Source: Oryzisolibacter sp. LB2S (GTDB lineage Bacteria; Pseudomonadota; Gammaproteobacteria; Burkholderiales; Burkholderiaceae_C). From it: 64,000 nucleotides of DNA. The stretch spans positions 966,501 to 1,030,500 of the forward strand of contig NZ_CP160388.1 of the NCBI RefSeq assembly GCF_040732315.1, read 5' to 3'. Positions 8,285 through 16,548 of this stretch are shown piece by piece. The notes beneath the pieces are model-generated. The model was not told the origin of the DNA. It saw only the letters and a program-made list of their open reading frames with translations, and did no database searches. The position numbers were made by a program, and so were the translations under genes. Within the stretch, counting starts at the first letter, position 1; the number at the start of each line of letters is the position of its first letter.

Positions 8285-9181
8285 ATGGACGACGACCTGA
8301 ACCCAGACCTCCAACGCGATCTGCATGCCTTGCTGCCCGGGCGCGGCGTGGCCAGCCGGCGCCGGGCGCTCGGCCTGGTGCTGGGCGCGGGCTACGCGGC
8401 GGCGGCCGCGCCCGTGTTGGCGCAGCAGGCGATTGCCACGCCGGCCGCGGGGCTCACGGCCGGAGAGGTGAGCTTTGCCGTCAATGGCGCCCAGGTGCAC
8501 GCCTACCGCGCCGCGCCGCAGGGAAAGACGGGCCTGCCCGTGGTGCTGGTGGTCTCGGAAATTTTTGGCGTGCATGAGTACATCGCCGACGTCTGCCGGC
8601 GCCTGGCACGCGAGGGCTATCTGGCGGTCGCGCCCGACCTGTTTGCGCGCCAGGGCGACCCGGCCAGCTATACCGAGGTGGCCCGGCTCATGAGCGAGCT
8701 CATCGCCAAGGTGCCCGACGCCCAGGTCATGGCCGACCTGGACGGCGCCGTCCAATGGGCCGGCGCCCATGGCGGCGACCTGCAGAAGGTGGCCGTCACC
8801 GGCTTTTGCTGGGGCGGGCGCATCACCTGGCTGTATGCGGAGCACGGCCCGGTGCGGGCCGGCGTGGCCTGGTACGGGCGCCTCGTGGGCCAGACCGGCG
8901 TGCTGCACCCCAGGCAGCCCGTGGACGTGGCGCCCACCCTCAAGGCGCCGGTGCTCGGCCTGTACGGCGCGCAGGACGGCGGCATACCGCTTGACACGAT
9001 TGATAAGATGAGGGCAGCACTCGGTGCGGGCTCCGCGGCGGCCAAACGCTCGGAGTTCGTGATCTACCCCGACGCTCCCCACGCCTTTCACGCCGACTAC
9101 CGCGCCAGCTACCGCAAGGACGACGCGCAGGACGGCTGGCGCCGCATGCTGGCCTGGTTCAGGCAACATGGCGTGGCGTGA
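8285..9181 (+). CDS. Dienelactone hydrolase family protein, exported
   Basis: Alpha/beta hydrolase of the dienelactone hydrolase (carboxymethylenebutenolidase) family, 298 residues. The nucleophile is Cys175 in GFCWGG, with Asp231 (GAQDGG) and His266 (DAPHAFH) completing the triad. Unlike cytosolic DLHs it has an N-terminal extension with SRRRALGLVLGAGYAAAAAPVLAQ at about 24-47, which looks like a twin-arginine or Sec export signal, so it may act in the periplasm. The ATG at 8285 has a GGGAG seven bases upstream; a TAGAAT at 8241-8246 could be a -10 element. The natural substrate is unknown. It is followed by a clear intrinsic terminator, so it is probably monocistronic. Confidence 0.85.
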   Translation: MDDDLNPDLQRDLHALLPGRGVASRRRALGLVLGAGYAAAAAPVLAQQAIATPAAGLTAGEVSFAVNGAQVHAYRAAPQGKTGLPVVLVVSEIFGVHEYIADVCRRLAREGYLAVAPDLFARQGDPASYTEVARLMSELIAKVPDAQVMADLDGAVQWAGAHGGDLQKVAVTGFCWGGRITWLYAEHGPVRAGVAWYGRLVGQTGVLHPRQPVDVAPTLKAPVLGLYGAQDGGIPLDTIDKMRAALGAGSAAAKRSEFVIYPDAPHAFHADYRASYRKDDAQDGWRRMLAWFRQHGVA

Positions 9182-9206
9182 GGGCCGGCGCGCCGGCTGC
9201 GACCGC

Positions 9207-9228
9207 AAAGCCCCTCGGGGCTTTTTTT
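9207..9228 (+). terminator. Intrinsic terminator of the dienelactone hydrolase gene
   Basis: A perfect AAAGCCC / GGGCTTT stem with a CTCG tetraloop, followed by a run of T, 25 bases after the stop codon. Confidence 0.85.
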
Positions 9229-9240
9229 GATGGTGTTTTT

Positions 9241-9290
9241 GATAAGAAATTGGCCTCTACCCCAATAGGGACGGGCGCAAAAAGCTATGA
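9241..9290 (-). repeat. Dispersed palindromic element, copy 3 (covers the ZIP gene start)
   Basis: Read on the minus strand it has ATAGCTTTTTGCGCCCGTCC at the left and GGGGTAGAGGCCAATTT at the right, matching the family. The AGCTAT end at 9283-9288 provides the AT of the ATG start codon of the downstream metal transporter. Confidence 0.55.
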
Positions 9291-10102
9291 CATTGGTAGC
9301 AATCATCCTGGCCACCCTGGCCGCAGGCATTGGCAGTGTATGGATCGCGGCGGCGCTCTTGCGCGTCGGTCTGGGCGGGCGTGGGCGCGTGGGGCCGCAG
9401 CATCTGCTGAGCCTGGCGGCCGGCGCGCTGCTGGCCACGGCGTTCACGCTCATCCTGCCCGAGGCCTTCGAGGGGCCGGTCGATGCGCATGACCTGTTCG
9501 TCACGCTGCTGCTGGGGCTGGTGTTCTTCTTCTTGCTGGACAAGGCCGAGCTCTGGCACCACGGCCACGAGCACGGCGCGGGCGAGCGGCATATCCACGG
9601 CCATGGGGGGCACGACCATGACCACCATCATCATCACCATGGCCATGGCGGCTGGTCGCTGCTCACGGGCGACAGCGTGCACTGCTTTGGCGACGGGGTG
9701 CTGATCGCCTCGGCCTTCGTGGCCGACATGCGCCTGGGCCTGGTGGCCGCGCTGTCGGTGCTGGCGCACGAGGTGCCGCACCACATCGGCGACCTGGTGG
9801 TGCTGCGCCACAGCCACCAGCACCGCAACGCGGCCCTGCTCAAGGTGTCGCTGGCCGGCGCCGTGACGGCACTGGGCGGCCTCGTGGGCTACTACGTCGT
9901 CGGGCTGTGGGACGGGGCGCTGCCCTACTTTCTGGCGGTTGCCGCCAGCAGCTTCATCTACGTGGCCCTGGCCGACCTGATCCCCCAGCTGCAAAAGCGC
10001 CTGACGGCCGCGCAGACCCTGGTGCAGATCGCCTGGCTCACGGGCGGCATCGTGATGGTGACCGTGGTGGGCGCGCTGGCGCACCACGGGCACGGGCATT
10101 GA
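9287..10102 (+). CDS. ZIP family divalent metal transporter
   Basis: Predicted inner-membrane zinc/iron importer of the ZIP family, 271 residues with about eight membrane segments. A cytoplasmic loop at about residues 93-124 is almost pure His/Gly/Asp and includes a run of six histidines, a typical metal-sensing loop. The transport motifs are recognisable but altered: helix IV reads HCFGDG where most bacterial ZIPs have HNFxDG, and helix V reads HEVPHHIGD where many have HExPHExGD. The ATG at 9287 lies at the edge of a palindromic repeat and has only a weak ribosome-binding site. The direction and metal are inferred from the family. Confidence 0.88.
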   Translation: MTLVAIILATLAAGIGSVWIAAALLRVGLGGRGRVGPQHLLSLAAGALLATAFTLILPEAFEGPVDAHDLFVTLLLGLVFFFLLDKAELWHHGHEHGAGERHIHGHGGHDHDHHHHHHGHGGWSLLTGDSVHCFGDGVLIASAFVADMRLGLVAALSVLAHEVPHHIGDLVVLRHSHQHRNAALLKVSLAGAVTALGGLVGYYVVGLWDGALPYFLAVAASSFIYVALADLIPQLQKRLTAAQTLVQIAWLTGGIVMVTVVGALAHHGHGH

Positions 10103-10114
10103 CGCTGGCCCCTT

Positions 10115-10254
10115 CGTCATCCCCGCGAAGGCGGGGATCGAGGCGCGCCGGTCGGATCGTGGACAACGGCCCGCTTTCTTCGTCATCCCCGCGAAGGCGG
10201 GGATCCAGAGGAGTGCCTCAACCACGGTGGATCCCCGCGTTCGCGGGGATGACG
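10115..10254. repeat. Three copies of the ATCCCC-N8-GGGGAT palindromic repeat
   Basis: Copies at 10115-10139 and 10181-10205 are in one orientation (CGTCATCCCCGCGAAGG...), and the copy at 10229-10254 is inverted. They lie in the gap between the ZIP gene and algR, downstream of both genes. The same unit recurs at 35256-35407 and 40647-40733. Confidence 0.85.
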
Positions 10255-10327
10255 TGGGAGAGGGGATGACGTGGGAGGGGATGACGTCGGGGAGGGGATG
10301 AGGTGGGCGAGGGGATGACGTCGGGGA
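10245..10327 (+). repeat. 17-bp tandem array derived from the palindromic repeat
   Basis: Five consecutive units of the form GGGGATGACGTSGGGGA (17, 15, 17, 17 and 17 bp) begin at the right half of the last palindrome copy and run towards the algR stop codon. The unit equals the right arm of the palindrome plus its flank, so it looks like a local slippage or unequal-crossover product. Confidence 0.8.
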
Positions 10328-10345
10328 GGGGCGTGGCGCAGCCCG

Positions 10346-10361
10346 CCGGTCTATAGACCGG
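10346..10361. repeat. Perfect 16-bp palindrome over the algR stop codon
   Basis: CCGGTCTATAGACCGG is fully self-complementary, and the algR stop (10351-10353) is inside it. No T-run follows on the minus strand, so it is not a standard terminator; it could be a protein-binding site or chance. Confidence 0.5.
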
Positions 10362-11100
10362 CCAGCGCCTCGCGCACCGTGGCCACCTGGCGGCGCGAGA
10401 CCGGCAGCGGCTCGGCAAGCCCCTGCAGGCGCACGGCCCAGCCCTCGCCCTCGCTGGCGTCGTAGTGGCGCTCGAGCGCGCGCAGGGCGTGGCGCGCCAC
10501 CAGCGTGCTGCGGTGCACGCGCAGAAACTGCGCCGCATGGCGCGCCTCCAGATCCGACAGCGCATCGTCCACCACATAGTGGCGCGTGGCGGTGCGCACG
10601 GTCACGTATTTCTGCTCGGCCTTGAGGTACAGCACCTCGGCCAGCGGCACGCGCTCGGTGCGGCCCCTGTCCTGGATCAGCATCGCCTCGCCTTCCGCGG
10701 CGGGCGCTGCCGCCGGTATGGCCTGCGCCTGGCCGCCGGCGCGCTGCACCTTGGCAAGGGCCTGCTGCAGGCGCTGCAGGCGCACGGGCTTGGTCAGGTA
10801 GTCCACGGCGTCGAGCTCGAAGGCCGAGAGCGCATGGTCGGCATGCGCGGTCACGAAGACGATGGCCGGTGGGCAGGGCAGGGCGCGGATCTGCTGCGCG
10901 AGAGACAGGCCGTCCTGGCCCGGCATGTGGATGTCGAGCAGCACCAGGTCCACGGCGCGGCCGCCGCTGATGGCGAGCTGCGCAAGCGCCTCGCCGGCAT
11001 GCGCGGCCTCGCTCACGCGGTGGCGCGCGTCGCAGTCGCCCAGCAGCGTGCGCAGCCGGCTGCGCGCGAGTTGCTCGTCGTCAACGATCAGGATATCCAT
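10351..11100 (-). CDS. algR: LytTR response regulator, AlgR-type
   Basis: Response regulator of 249 residues: an N-terminal receiver with the acidic pair D7/D8, the phosphoacceptor Asp56 (LVLLDIHMP) and Lys in DYLTKPV, then a C-terminal LytTR DNA-binding domain (RTERVPLAEVLYLKAEQKYV ... FLRVHRSTLVARHAL). It follows algZ by 55 bp on the same strand, and argH is divergent from them, the same association as argH-fimS/algZ-algR in Pseudomonas. There AlgR controls alginate, twitching and virulence genes; the targets here are unknown. hemC, which often follows algR, is absent; instead a repeat region follows. A perfect 16-bp palindrome spans the stop codon. Confidence 0.93.
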   Translation of the reverse strand: MDILIVDDEQLARSRLRTLLGDCDARHRVSEAAHAGEALAQLAISGGRAVDLVLLDIHMPGQDGLSLAQQIRALPCPPAIVFVTAHADHALSAFELDAVDYLTKPVRLQRLQQALAKVQRAGGQAQAIPAAAPAAEGEAMLIQDRGRTERVPLAEVLYLKAEQKYVTVRTATRHYVVDDALSDLEARHAAQFLRVHRSTLVARHALRALERHYDASEGEGWAVRLQGLAEPLPVSRRQVATVREALAGL

Positions 11101-11155
11101 GGTGCATTCATTCTTGGTGCTGCGCCGAATGCGCCATTCAGGCGCGGGGCGGCGT

Positions 11156-12214
11156 TCATGAAACAGGTATGGCGATGCGCACCCGGTACAGGCCCTGCTC
11201 CACGCCGGCGCTGAAGTCGCAGTCCACGTCGTGCAGCAGGCGCAGGCGCTCGCGCACATTGGCCAGGGCGATGCCGTGGCCGCGCGTGGCGGGGGCGGTG
11301 GTCTCGGGCGGCAGGGTGTTGGCGATGCTGAGCACCACGCGGCTGCCGCGCCGCTCGGCGGCGATGCGCAGTTTGGCCAGCCCGGGCGTGGGCTCCACGC
11401 CATGCTTGACGGCGTTCTCCACCAGCGGCTGCAGCAGGAGCGGCGGCAGCCGCGCCGCGCCCGCGCGCGGGTCTATCTGCCACTGCACGCGCAGGCGCTC
11501 GCCAAAGCGCACCTGCTCTATGTCCAGATAGCGGCGTGCGAGCGTGATTTCGTCGTCCAGCGTGGCCGATTCGCCCTGCTCGACGAGCGCGTGGCGAAAC
11601 AGGTCGGCAAGGTCTTCGAGCAGCGCTTCGGCACGCGCCGGCTCGCTGCGCACCAGGGCGATGGCGCTGTTGAGCGTGTTGAACAGAAAGTGCGGCCGTA
11701 TGCGCGCCTGCAGCTCGGCGAGGCGCGCCGTGGTGGCGGCCGGCGCGCGTGCGCGGGCGCGCAGCCGCAGCGCCGTGACCAGCAGCGCGGCCAAGAGCGC
11801 GCCGCTGGCCGCGCAGGCCAGCCAGGGCGGGCCGCCCTCGGCGGCGCCGGCCAGCACCAGCATGGCGCAGGCGTACAGGCCCGCCAGCATGCCCAAGAGC
11901 ACGCCGGCCACGTACTGCAGCGGCTCGCCCAGGCGCTGCAGCGCCTTCTTGAGGCTGCAGGCCGTGACCAGCCAGGCCAGCGTCGCCGGCAGCGCGCCGC
12001 CCGTGTACAGGGCCAGCCGCGCCAGCCATTCGCCGGCGCCGCCCGCGCCGAACATCGCGCCCACGCCCAGGACGGCCTCCACGAACAGCACGGCGCGCAG
12101 CACCACGCCGACCTGGCAGGCGTCGAACACCAGCGCGCGGCCCGCCCGCGCGCCGCGCGGCGCGGGCTCGGGCAAGGGGGCGGGGTGGGTCGATAAAATT
12201 TGCGTTTCCTGCAT
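11156..12214 (-). CDS. algZ: Sensor histidine kinase, AlgZ/FimS (LytS-like) type
   Basis: Membrane sensor kinase of 352 residues that should phosphorylate the AlgR regulator encoded downstream. Four to five hydrophobic segments fill residues about 35-150, followed by the His_kinase domain with the phosphoacceptor His175 in [13 protein letters not shown] and the ATP-binding N box LVENAVKHG. The start at 12214 ([10 protein letters not shown]) is chosen because the longer frame runs into the divergent argH region. P. aeruginosa FimS lacks some catalytic residues; here the N box and the C-terminal glycine-rich [13 protein letters not shown] look intact, so autokinase activity is plausible. The 49 bp to argH must carry both promoters, including a GATAAAAT at about 12191. 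Confidence 0.9.
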   Translation of the reverse strand: MQETQILSTHPAPLPEPAPRGARAGRALVFDACQVGVVLRAVLFVEAVLGVGAMFGAGGAGEWLARLALYTGGALPATLAWLVTACSLKKALQRLGEPLQYVAGVLLGMLAGLYACAMLVLAGAAEGGPPWLACAASGALLAALLVTALRLRARARAPAATTARLAELQARIRPHFLFNTLNSAIALVRSEPARAEALLEDLADLFRHALVEQGESATLDDEITLARRYLDIEQVRFGERLRVQWQIDPRAGAARLPPLLLQPLVENAVKHGVEPTPGLAKLRIAAERRGSRVVLSIANTLPPETTAPATRGHGIALANVRERLRLLHDVDCDFSAGVEQGLYRVRIAIPVS

Positions 12215-12263
12215 CGCGGCATCCGGGCGTTCCGGCTGTCGTAACCCTCTGATTATTGCCCTC

Positions 12264-13724
12264 ATGTCCCACACCCCCGCATCGCAACCCTCCCACGACC
12301 AGCTCGCCACCAAGGCCCAGGCCTGGTCGGCGCTGTTCTCCGAGCCCATGAGCGACCTGGTCAAGCGCTACACGTCGAGCGTGTTCTTCGACAAGCGACT
12401 GTGGCAGGCCGACATTGCGGGCAGCCTGGCCCATGCCGAGATGCTGGCCGCGCAGGGCATCATCGGCGCGCAGGACCTGGCCGACATCGAGCGCGGCATG
12501 GCCCAGATCCGGCAGGAGATCGAGGCCGGCCAGTTCGACTGGAAGCTGGACCTCGAGGACGTGCACCTGAACATCGAGGCGCGCCTGACCCAGCTCGTGG
12601 GCGACGCCGGCAAGCGCCTGCACACGGGCCGCAGCCGCAACGACCAGGTGGCGACCGACGTGCGCCTGTGGCTGCGCGGCGAGATCGACCTGATCGCCGG
12701 CCTGCTCGCCGAGCTGCAGCTGGCGCTGGTGGAGGTGGCGGAGAAAAACGTGGATGTCATCCTGCCCGGCTTCACCCACCTGCAGGTGGCCCAGCCCGTG
12801 AGCTTTGCCCACCACCTGCTGGCCTATGTGGAGATGTTCAGCCGCGACGCCGAGCGCATGCTGGACGCCCGCCGCCGCGTGAACCTGCTGCCCCTGGGCA
12901 GCGCGGCGCTGGCCGGCACCACCTACCCGCTGGACCGCGAGCGCGTGGCGCGCACGCTGGGGATGGACGGCGTGTGCCAGAACAGCCTGGACGGCGTCTC
13001 CGACCGCGACTTCGCCATCGAGTTCACGGCCGCGGCCAGCCTGTGCATGGTGCACGTCTCGCGCCTGTCTGAAGAGCTCATCATCTGGATGAGCCAGAAC
13101 TTCGGCTTCATCCGCATCGCCGACCGCTTCACTACCGGCTCGTCCATCATGCCGCAGAAGAAGAACCCCGACGTGCCGGAACTGGCGCGCGGCAAGACCG
13201 GCCGCGTGGTCGGCCACCTCATGGGCCTGATCACGCTGATGAAGGGCCAGCCCCTGGCCTACAACAAGGACAACCAGGAGGACAAGGAGCCACTGTTCGA
13301 CACCGTCGACACCCTGAAGGACACGCTGCGCATCTTTGCCGAGATGATCGGCGGCCAGGTGAACCCCGCCACCGGCGCCAAGGAGGGCGGCATCAGCGTG
13401 AATGCCGAGGCCATGCGCGCCGCCGCGCAAAAGGGCTATGCCACGGCCACGGACCTGGCCGACTACCTGGTCAAGAAGGGCCTGCCGTTCCGCGACGCGC
13501 ACGAGACCGTGGCCCACGCCGTCAAGGCCGCCCAGTCGCACAACGTGGACCTGTCGGAGCTGCCGCTGGCCGTGCTGCAGGGCTTTCACCCGGCCATCGA
13601 GAAGGACGTGTTCGACGCACTGAGCCTGGAGGGATCGCTGAACGCCCGCAACACCCTGGGCGGCACGGCGCCCGCGCAGGTGCGCGCGCAACTCGCGCGC
13701 CACCGCGCACGCCTGGCGGCCTGA
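12264..13724 (+). CDS. argH: Argininosuccinate lyase
   Basis: Cleaves argininosuccinate to arginine and fumarate, the last step of arginine synthesis. The 486-residue protein has the fumarase/aspartase-superfamily signature [10 protein letters not shown] from residue 292 with the catalytic serine, [12 protein letters not shown] near 118 and THLQ(V)AQP in the middle. Its length is normal apart from a short N-terminal extension ([17 protein letters not shown]). It is divergent from algZ, 49 bp apart. The Bug receptor gene follows after 22 bp and may be co-transcribed, but a functional link is not evident. Confidence 0.96.
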   Translation: MSHTPASQPSHDQLATKAQAWSALFSEPMSDLVKRYTSSVFFDKRLWQADIAGSLAHAEMLAAQGIIGAQDLADIERGMAQIRQEIEAGQFDWKLDLEDVHLNIEARLTQLVGDAGKRLHTGRSRNDQVATDVRLWLRGEIDLIAGLLAELQLALVEVAEKNVDVILPGFTHLQVAQPVSFAHHLLAYVEMFSRDAERMLDARRRVNLLPLGSAALAGTTYPLDRERVARTLGMDGVCQNSLDGVSDRDFAIEFTAAASLCMVHVSRLSEELIIWMSQNFGFIRIADRFTTGSSIMPQKKNPDVPELARGKTGRVVGHLMGLITLMKGQPLAYNKDNQEDKEPLFDTVDTLKDTLRIFAEMIGGQVNPATGAKEGGISVNAEAMRAAAQKGYATATDLADYLVKKGLPFRDAHETVAHAVKAAQSHNVDLSELPLAVLQGFHPAIEKDVFDALSLEGSLNARNTLGGTAPAQVRAQLARHRARLAA

Positions 13725-13746
13725 GTCCATTGAACGGCCGATCACC

Positions 13747-14721
13747 ATGCGCCTGACCCGCCGCCACCTGCTCGCCAGCGCCGCCCTGCTCGGTGCCGCG
13801 CCCCTGCTGCCCGCCCGGGCCGATGCGTCCAGGACGCTGCGCATCCTCGTGGGATTTCCGCCCGGCGGCGGCTCGGACGCCATCGCGCGCCTGCTCGCCG
13901 ACCGGCTCAAGGATGTGCTGGCCATGACCGTGGTGGTGGACAACCGCCCCGGCGCGGGCGGACAGATCGCGGCCCAGGTGCTCAAGAGCGCGCCGGCCGA
14001 CGGCCTGACGCTGTTCCTCACGCACGACCACACCATCTCCATCCTGCCGCAGGTCGTGAAGAACCCCGGCTTCGATCCGGCGCGCGACTTTGTGGCCGCG
14101 GGCGGCTTTGCCACCTTCGTCAACGGCCTGGCCGTCTCGCCGGGCACGCCCGCGGCCCGCTTTGCCGACTATGTGGACTGGGTGCGCCGCGCGCAGGGCG
14201 GCAAGAGCGCCGTGGGCATACCGGCGCCGGCCTCCACGCCCGAGTTTCTGGTGCGGCTGCTGGGCCGGCGCTACGGCCTGGACCTGGTGGCCGCGCCCTA
14301 CCGCGGCAGCGCGCCCATGATGGCCGACATGCTGGGCAACCAGATCGCGGCGGGCATAGGCTCGGTGCAGGACTTCATCGAAAACCACCGCGCGGGCAAG
14401 CTGCGCATGCTGGCCGTGCTCGGCGCGCAGCGCCAGCAGGCACTGCCCGACGTGCCCACCTTTGCCGAGCTGGGCCTGGCCGGCTTCGAGGACCAGCCGT
14501 ACTACGGCTTCTACGCGCCCGCGGGCACGAGCGAAGCGGCGCTGGCGCGCTTCTCCGACGCCCTGGCCCAGGTCGTCGCCCAGCCCCAGGTGCGCGAGAC
14601 GCTGACCACCATGGGCCTCACCGTGGGCTATATGACGCCCGCACAGCTCACGGCGCGCGAACGGGCCTACACCCGGGTCTGGACGCGCATCATCCGGGAG
14701 TCGGGCTTCACGCCGCAGTAG
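13747..14721 (+). CDS. Bug family tripartite tricarboxylate receptor
   Basis: Periplasmic substrate-binding protein of the Bug/TctC family, very abundant in Burkholderiales, 324 residues. The N-terminus MRLTRRHLLASAALLGAAPL is a twin-arginine-like signal ending near PARA. The family signatures are present: LRILVGFPPGGGSDAIARLL near the mature N-terminus and VVDNRPGAGGQIAAQ next, which form the ligand pocket for carboxylates. No TctA/TctB membrane genes are nearby, as is usual for orphan Bug receptors. The ligand cannot be predicted. It converges on the small PQ-loop gene with a 16-bp gap. Confidence 0.92.
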   Translation: MRLTRRHLLASAALLGAAPLLPARADASRTLRILVGFPPGGGSDAIARLLADRLKDVLAMTVVVDNRPGAGGQIAAQVLKSAPADGLTLFLTHDHTISILPQVVKNPGFDPARDFVAAGGFATFVNGLAVSPGTPAARFADYVDWVRRAQGGKSAVGIPAPASTPEFLVRLLGRRYGLDLVAAPYRGSAPMMADMLGNQIAAGIGSVQDFIENHRAGKLRMLAVLGAQRQQALPDVPTFAELGLAGFEDQPYYGFYAPAGTSEAALARFSDALAQVVAQPQVRETLTTMGLTVGYMTPAQLTARERAYTRVWTRIIRESGFTPQ

Positions 14722-14737
14722 ACATGGCAGGCGCGGT

Positions 14738-15139
14738 TCATTCGGCCATGCGCGATTGCCTCTGGTCAATCGGGAAGGCCGGCTGCGGCGTGCCATCGGT
14801 AGGCGCTGCCTGGCCGGGCTCCGCCGAGCTGCATGGTGGGCGTGCAAACTCCATCCGGCGCCAGGCCGTCAGTCCCGTGATCAGGGCGCAGCCCAGCACG
14901 TTGACGGTGGAGATCAGGACGAAATACATGTCATGCATCAGCAGCGCGCCGTACAGCAGCGCCGCCACATGCGAGATCGTCCACATGCTCCAGGTGAACA
15001 GCGAGATTGCCAAAGCCCCGTCGTGACAGCGCCAGACGGCGACGATTTGCGGAGCGTAGGCAAAAACGCGCGCCGCGTTGGTGATCAGATACAGCCAGCC
15101 AATGGTTGCCGCCATGGCGCCTTCTACCGATACGTACAC
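14738..15139 (-). CDS. Small PQ-loop (SemiSWEET-like) membrane protein
   Basis: A 133-residue protein with about three membrane segments. The segment FAYAPQIVAVWR followed by ALAISLFTWSMWTISHVAALLYG fits a single PQ-loop three-helix bundle as in SemiSWEET sugar transporters, which work as dimers; the hydrophilic tail of about 35 residues is extra. The start is a GTG at 15139 with a perfect AAGGAGG (15145-15151) five bases upstream; an internal ATG eight codons later has no such signal. It lies downstream of the LuxR-type regulator on the same strand. Substrate and role are unknown, and the family call rests on the PQ motif and spacing only. Confidence 0.65.
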   Translation of the reverse strand: MYVSVEGAMAATIGWLYLITNAARVFAYAPQIVAVWRCHDGALAISLFTWSMWTISHVAALLYGALLMHDMYFVLISTVNVLGCALITGLTAWRRMEFARPPCSSAEPGQAAPTDGTPQPAFPIDQRQSRMAE

Positions 15140-15253
15140 GATCGCCTCCTTGGGCGTCGCCGCCCCGGTCAGGCATTGCTGCCTGGCGCCGTCTCCATGG
15201 CCGCTGCAGTCACGGTCGGCACGTCGCACCAATGTAGTGCGCGCGGCATGCGG

Positions 15254-15279
15254 CCGCGTCCACCGTTTGGTGGATGCGG
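15254..15279. repeat. Inverted repeat between the LuxR-type and PQ-loop genes
   Basis: CCGC-g-TCCACC-gttt-GGTGGA-t-GCGG forms a ten-pair hairpin 15 bp after the stop codon of the regulator. No U-run follows on the minus strand, so an operator or a weak terminator are both possible. Confidence 0.4.
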
Positions 15280-15294
15280 CGTGCAATGCGTCGT

Positions 15295-16437
15295 TCAGGC
15301 CGCGGCCAGCGCCGCCGCCAGGCGCACCAGCTCGGCCTGGCGGCGGCAGCCGGTCTTGTCGAACACGCGCAGCAGATGCGTCTTCACGGTGCTTGCCGAC
15401 AGTCCGAGCAGCGTGGCGATTTCGGTGGGCGTGTGTCCGTGCGTGATCAGCTCGAACACGCGTACCTCGGCCGGTGTCAGCTCGTACAGCAGCGCCAGGG
15501 CCTGGGCCGGCATGGGTGCGGGCGCTGCGGCGTCGGCGATGAACAGGGCGGCCACGGCGCGCTGCGGCAGTCCGCTGTGCAACTCGCCCGCCTTCAGCGG
15601 CAACACATGCAGGATCAGCGGTGCCGTGCCGCTGGCACGGGTCAGGGGAATCCCTATGCCGCGCTGGCCCAGCGTCATGCTGCCCGCGGTGATGCGCGCG
15701 ATGGTGTCGCTCAGGGCGTGATGCGCCCTGGGGCTGCACAGGTGCAGCCTGCGCCCAGGCTGCATGGTCAGGGCATCGCCCTCCGAGAGCAGCGCGTCGG
15801 CCGCGGCATTGGCATGCACGATGCACAGCTGCTCATTGACCAGCAGCATGGCCGAGGCCAGGGCATCGAGCGCCTGTGCGAACGTCTGCGTGAGCTGGCG
15901 CTCGGTGTGCATCAGGCGCGATATGGTCAGGGCGCGCAGCATGTGCGGCGCGAGCATGCGCAGTGGCGCGATATGGCCGTCGGTGATGGCCCCGTGCGCC
16001 CAGCCCAGGCCGATACCGGCCACGGCATCGGCATCGCGCACCAAGGCCATGCCGACCAGGTCCGACAGGCCGAATGGCTTGGCGAAGCGTTCGTGCAAGG
16101 GGTTGCCATCGAGGCGCCCGCGCTCGACGGCCTGCGACAGGACGATGGGCTCGGCCAGAGGGTACTGGCGCACGCGCTCGGGGCCGCCCCAGAGGTCGAT
16201 CAGGCCGGCCGCGCGCGCCTCCTGAAAGGGCTGAATCCACTCGGGTGGTATGCCGGAGGTCCAGGCCATCAGCGCCTCGCCGTCGGGCAGGCGCAGCACG
16301 GCGACCTCCGCGGTCGCAAACCCCAGGCTCGAGCGCAGGCTGTCCATGGCCAGCTGCCAGTGGCTCGGCTCGATCACGCAGTCGTAGATCAGGCCGACCA
16401 GGCGCGACATCCGTTCGGGTGAAGGGGGCGCGGGCAT
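15295..16437 (-). CDS. LuxR-type transcriptional regulator
   Basis: A 380-residue regulator with a C-terminal LuxR/GerE helix-turn-helix (LTPAEVRVFELITHGHTPTEIATLLGLS then TVKTHLLRVFDKTGCRRQAELVR, about residues 318-372). The N-terminal 300 residues have no receiver or autoinducer domain I can name; a PAS-like stretch may lie in the middle (SAMLLVNEQLCIVHANAAADALL). The ATG at 16437 is supported by a GGAGGT about six bases upstream. It is divergent from the macroglobulin gene, and the 111 bp between them should hold both promoters. Its targets and signal are unknown; the PQ-loop gene downstream is one candidate. Confidence 0.85.
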   Translation of the reverse strand: MPAPPSPERMSRLVGLIYDCVIEPSHWQLAMDSLRSSLGFATAEVAVLRLPDGEALMAWTSGIPPEWIQPFQEARAAGLIDLWGGPERVRQYPLAEPIVLSQAVERGRLDGNPLHERFAKPFGLSDLVGMALVRDADAVAGIGLGWAHGAITDGHIAPLRMLAPHMLRALTISRLMHTERQLTQTFAQALDALASAMLLVNEQLCIVHANAAADALLSEGDALTMQPGRRLHLCSPRAHHALSDTIARITAGSMTLGQRGIGIPLTRASGTAPLILHVLPLKAGELHSGLPQRAVAALFIADAAAPAPMPAQALALLYELTPAEVRVFELITHGHTPTEIATLLGLSASTVKTHLLRVFDKTGCRRQAELVRLAAALAAA

Positions 16438-16548
16438 GGTTCACCTCCGGGCTTGTTCGTGGTCGCGCATCGGCATTGTTCGGGCCCTGGGGCAGGGGTG
16501 CATTTGCTAATCTACCCTGTCAACCTGCCGTAGGAAGCCGATTTATCC

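Noticed and set aside
10115..10327. CRISPR-like array
   Set aside because: The palindromes are irregularly spaced, inverted relative to one another and lack uniform spacers; the 17-bp units are directly abutting tandem copies. No cas genes.
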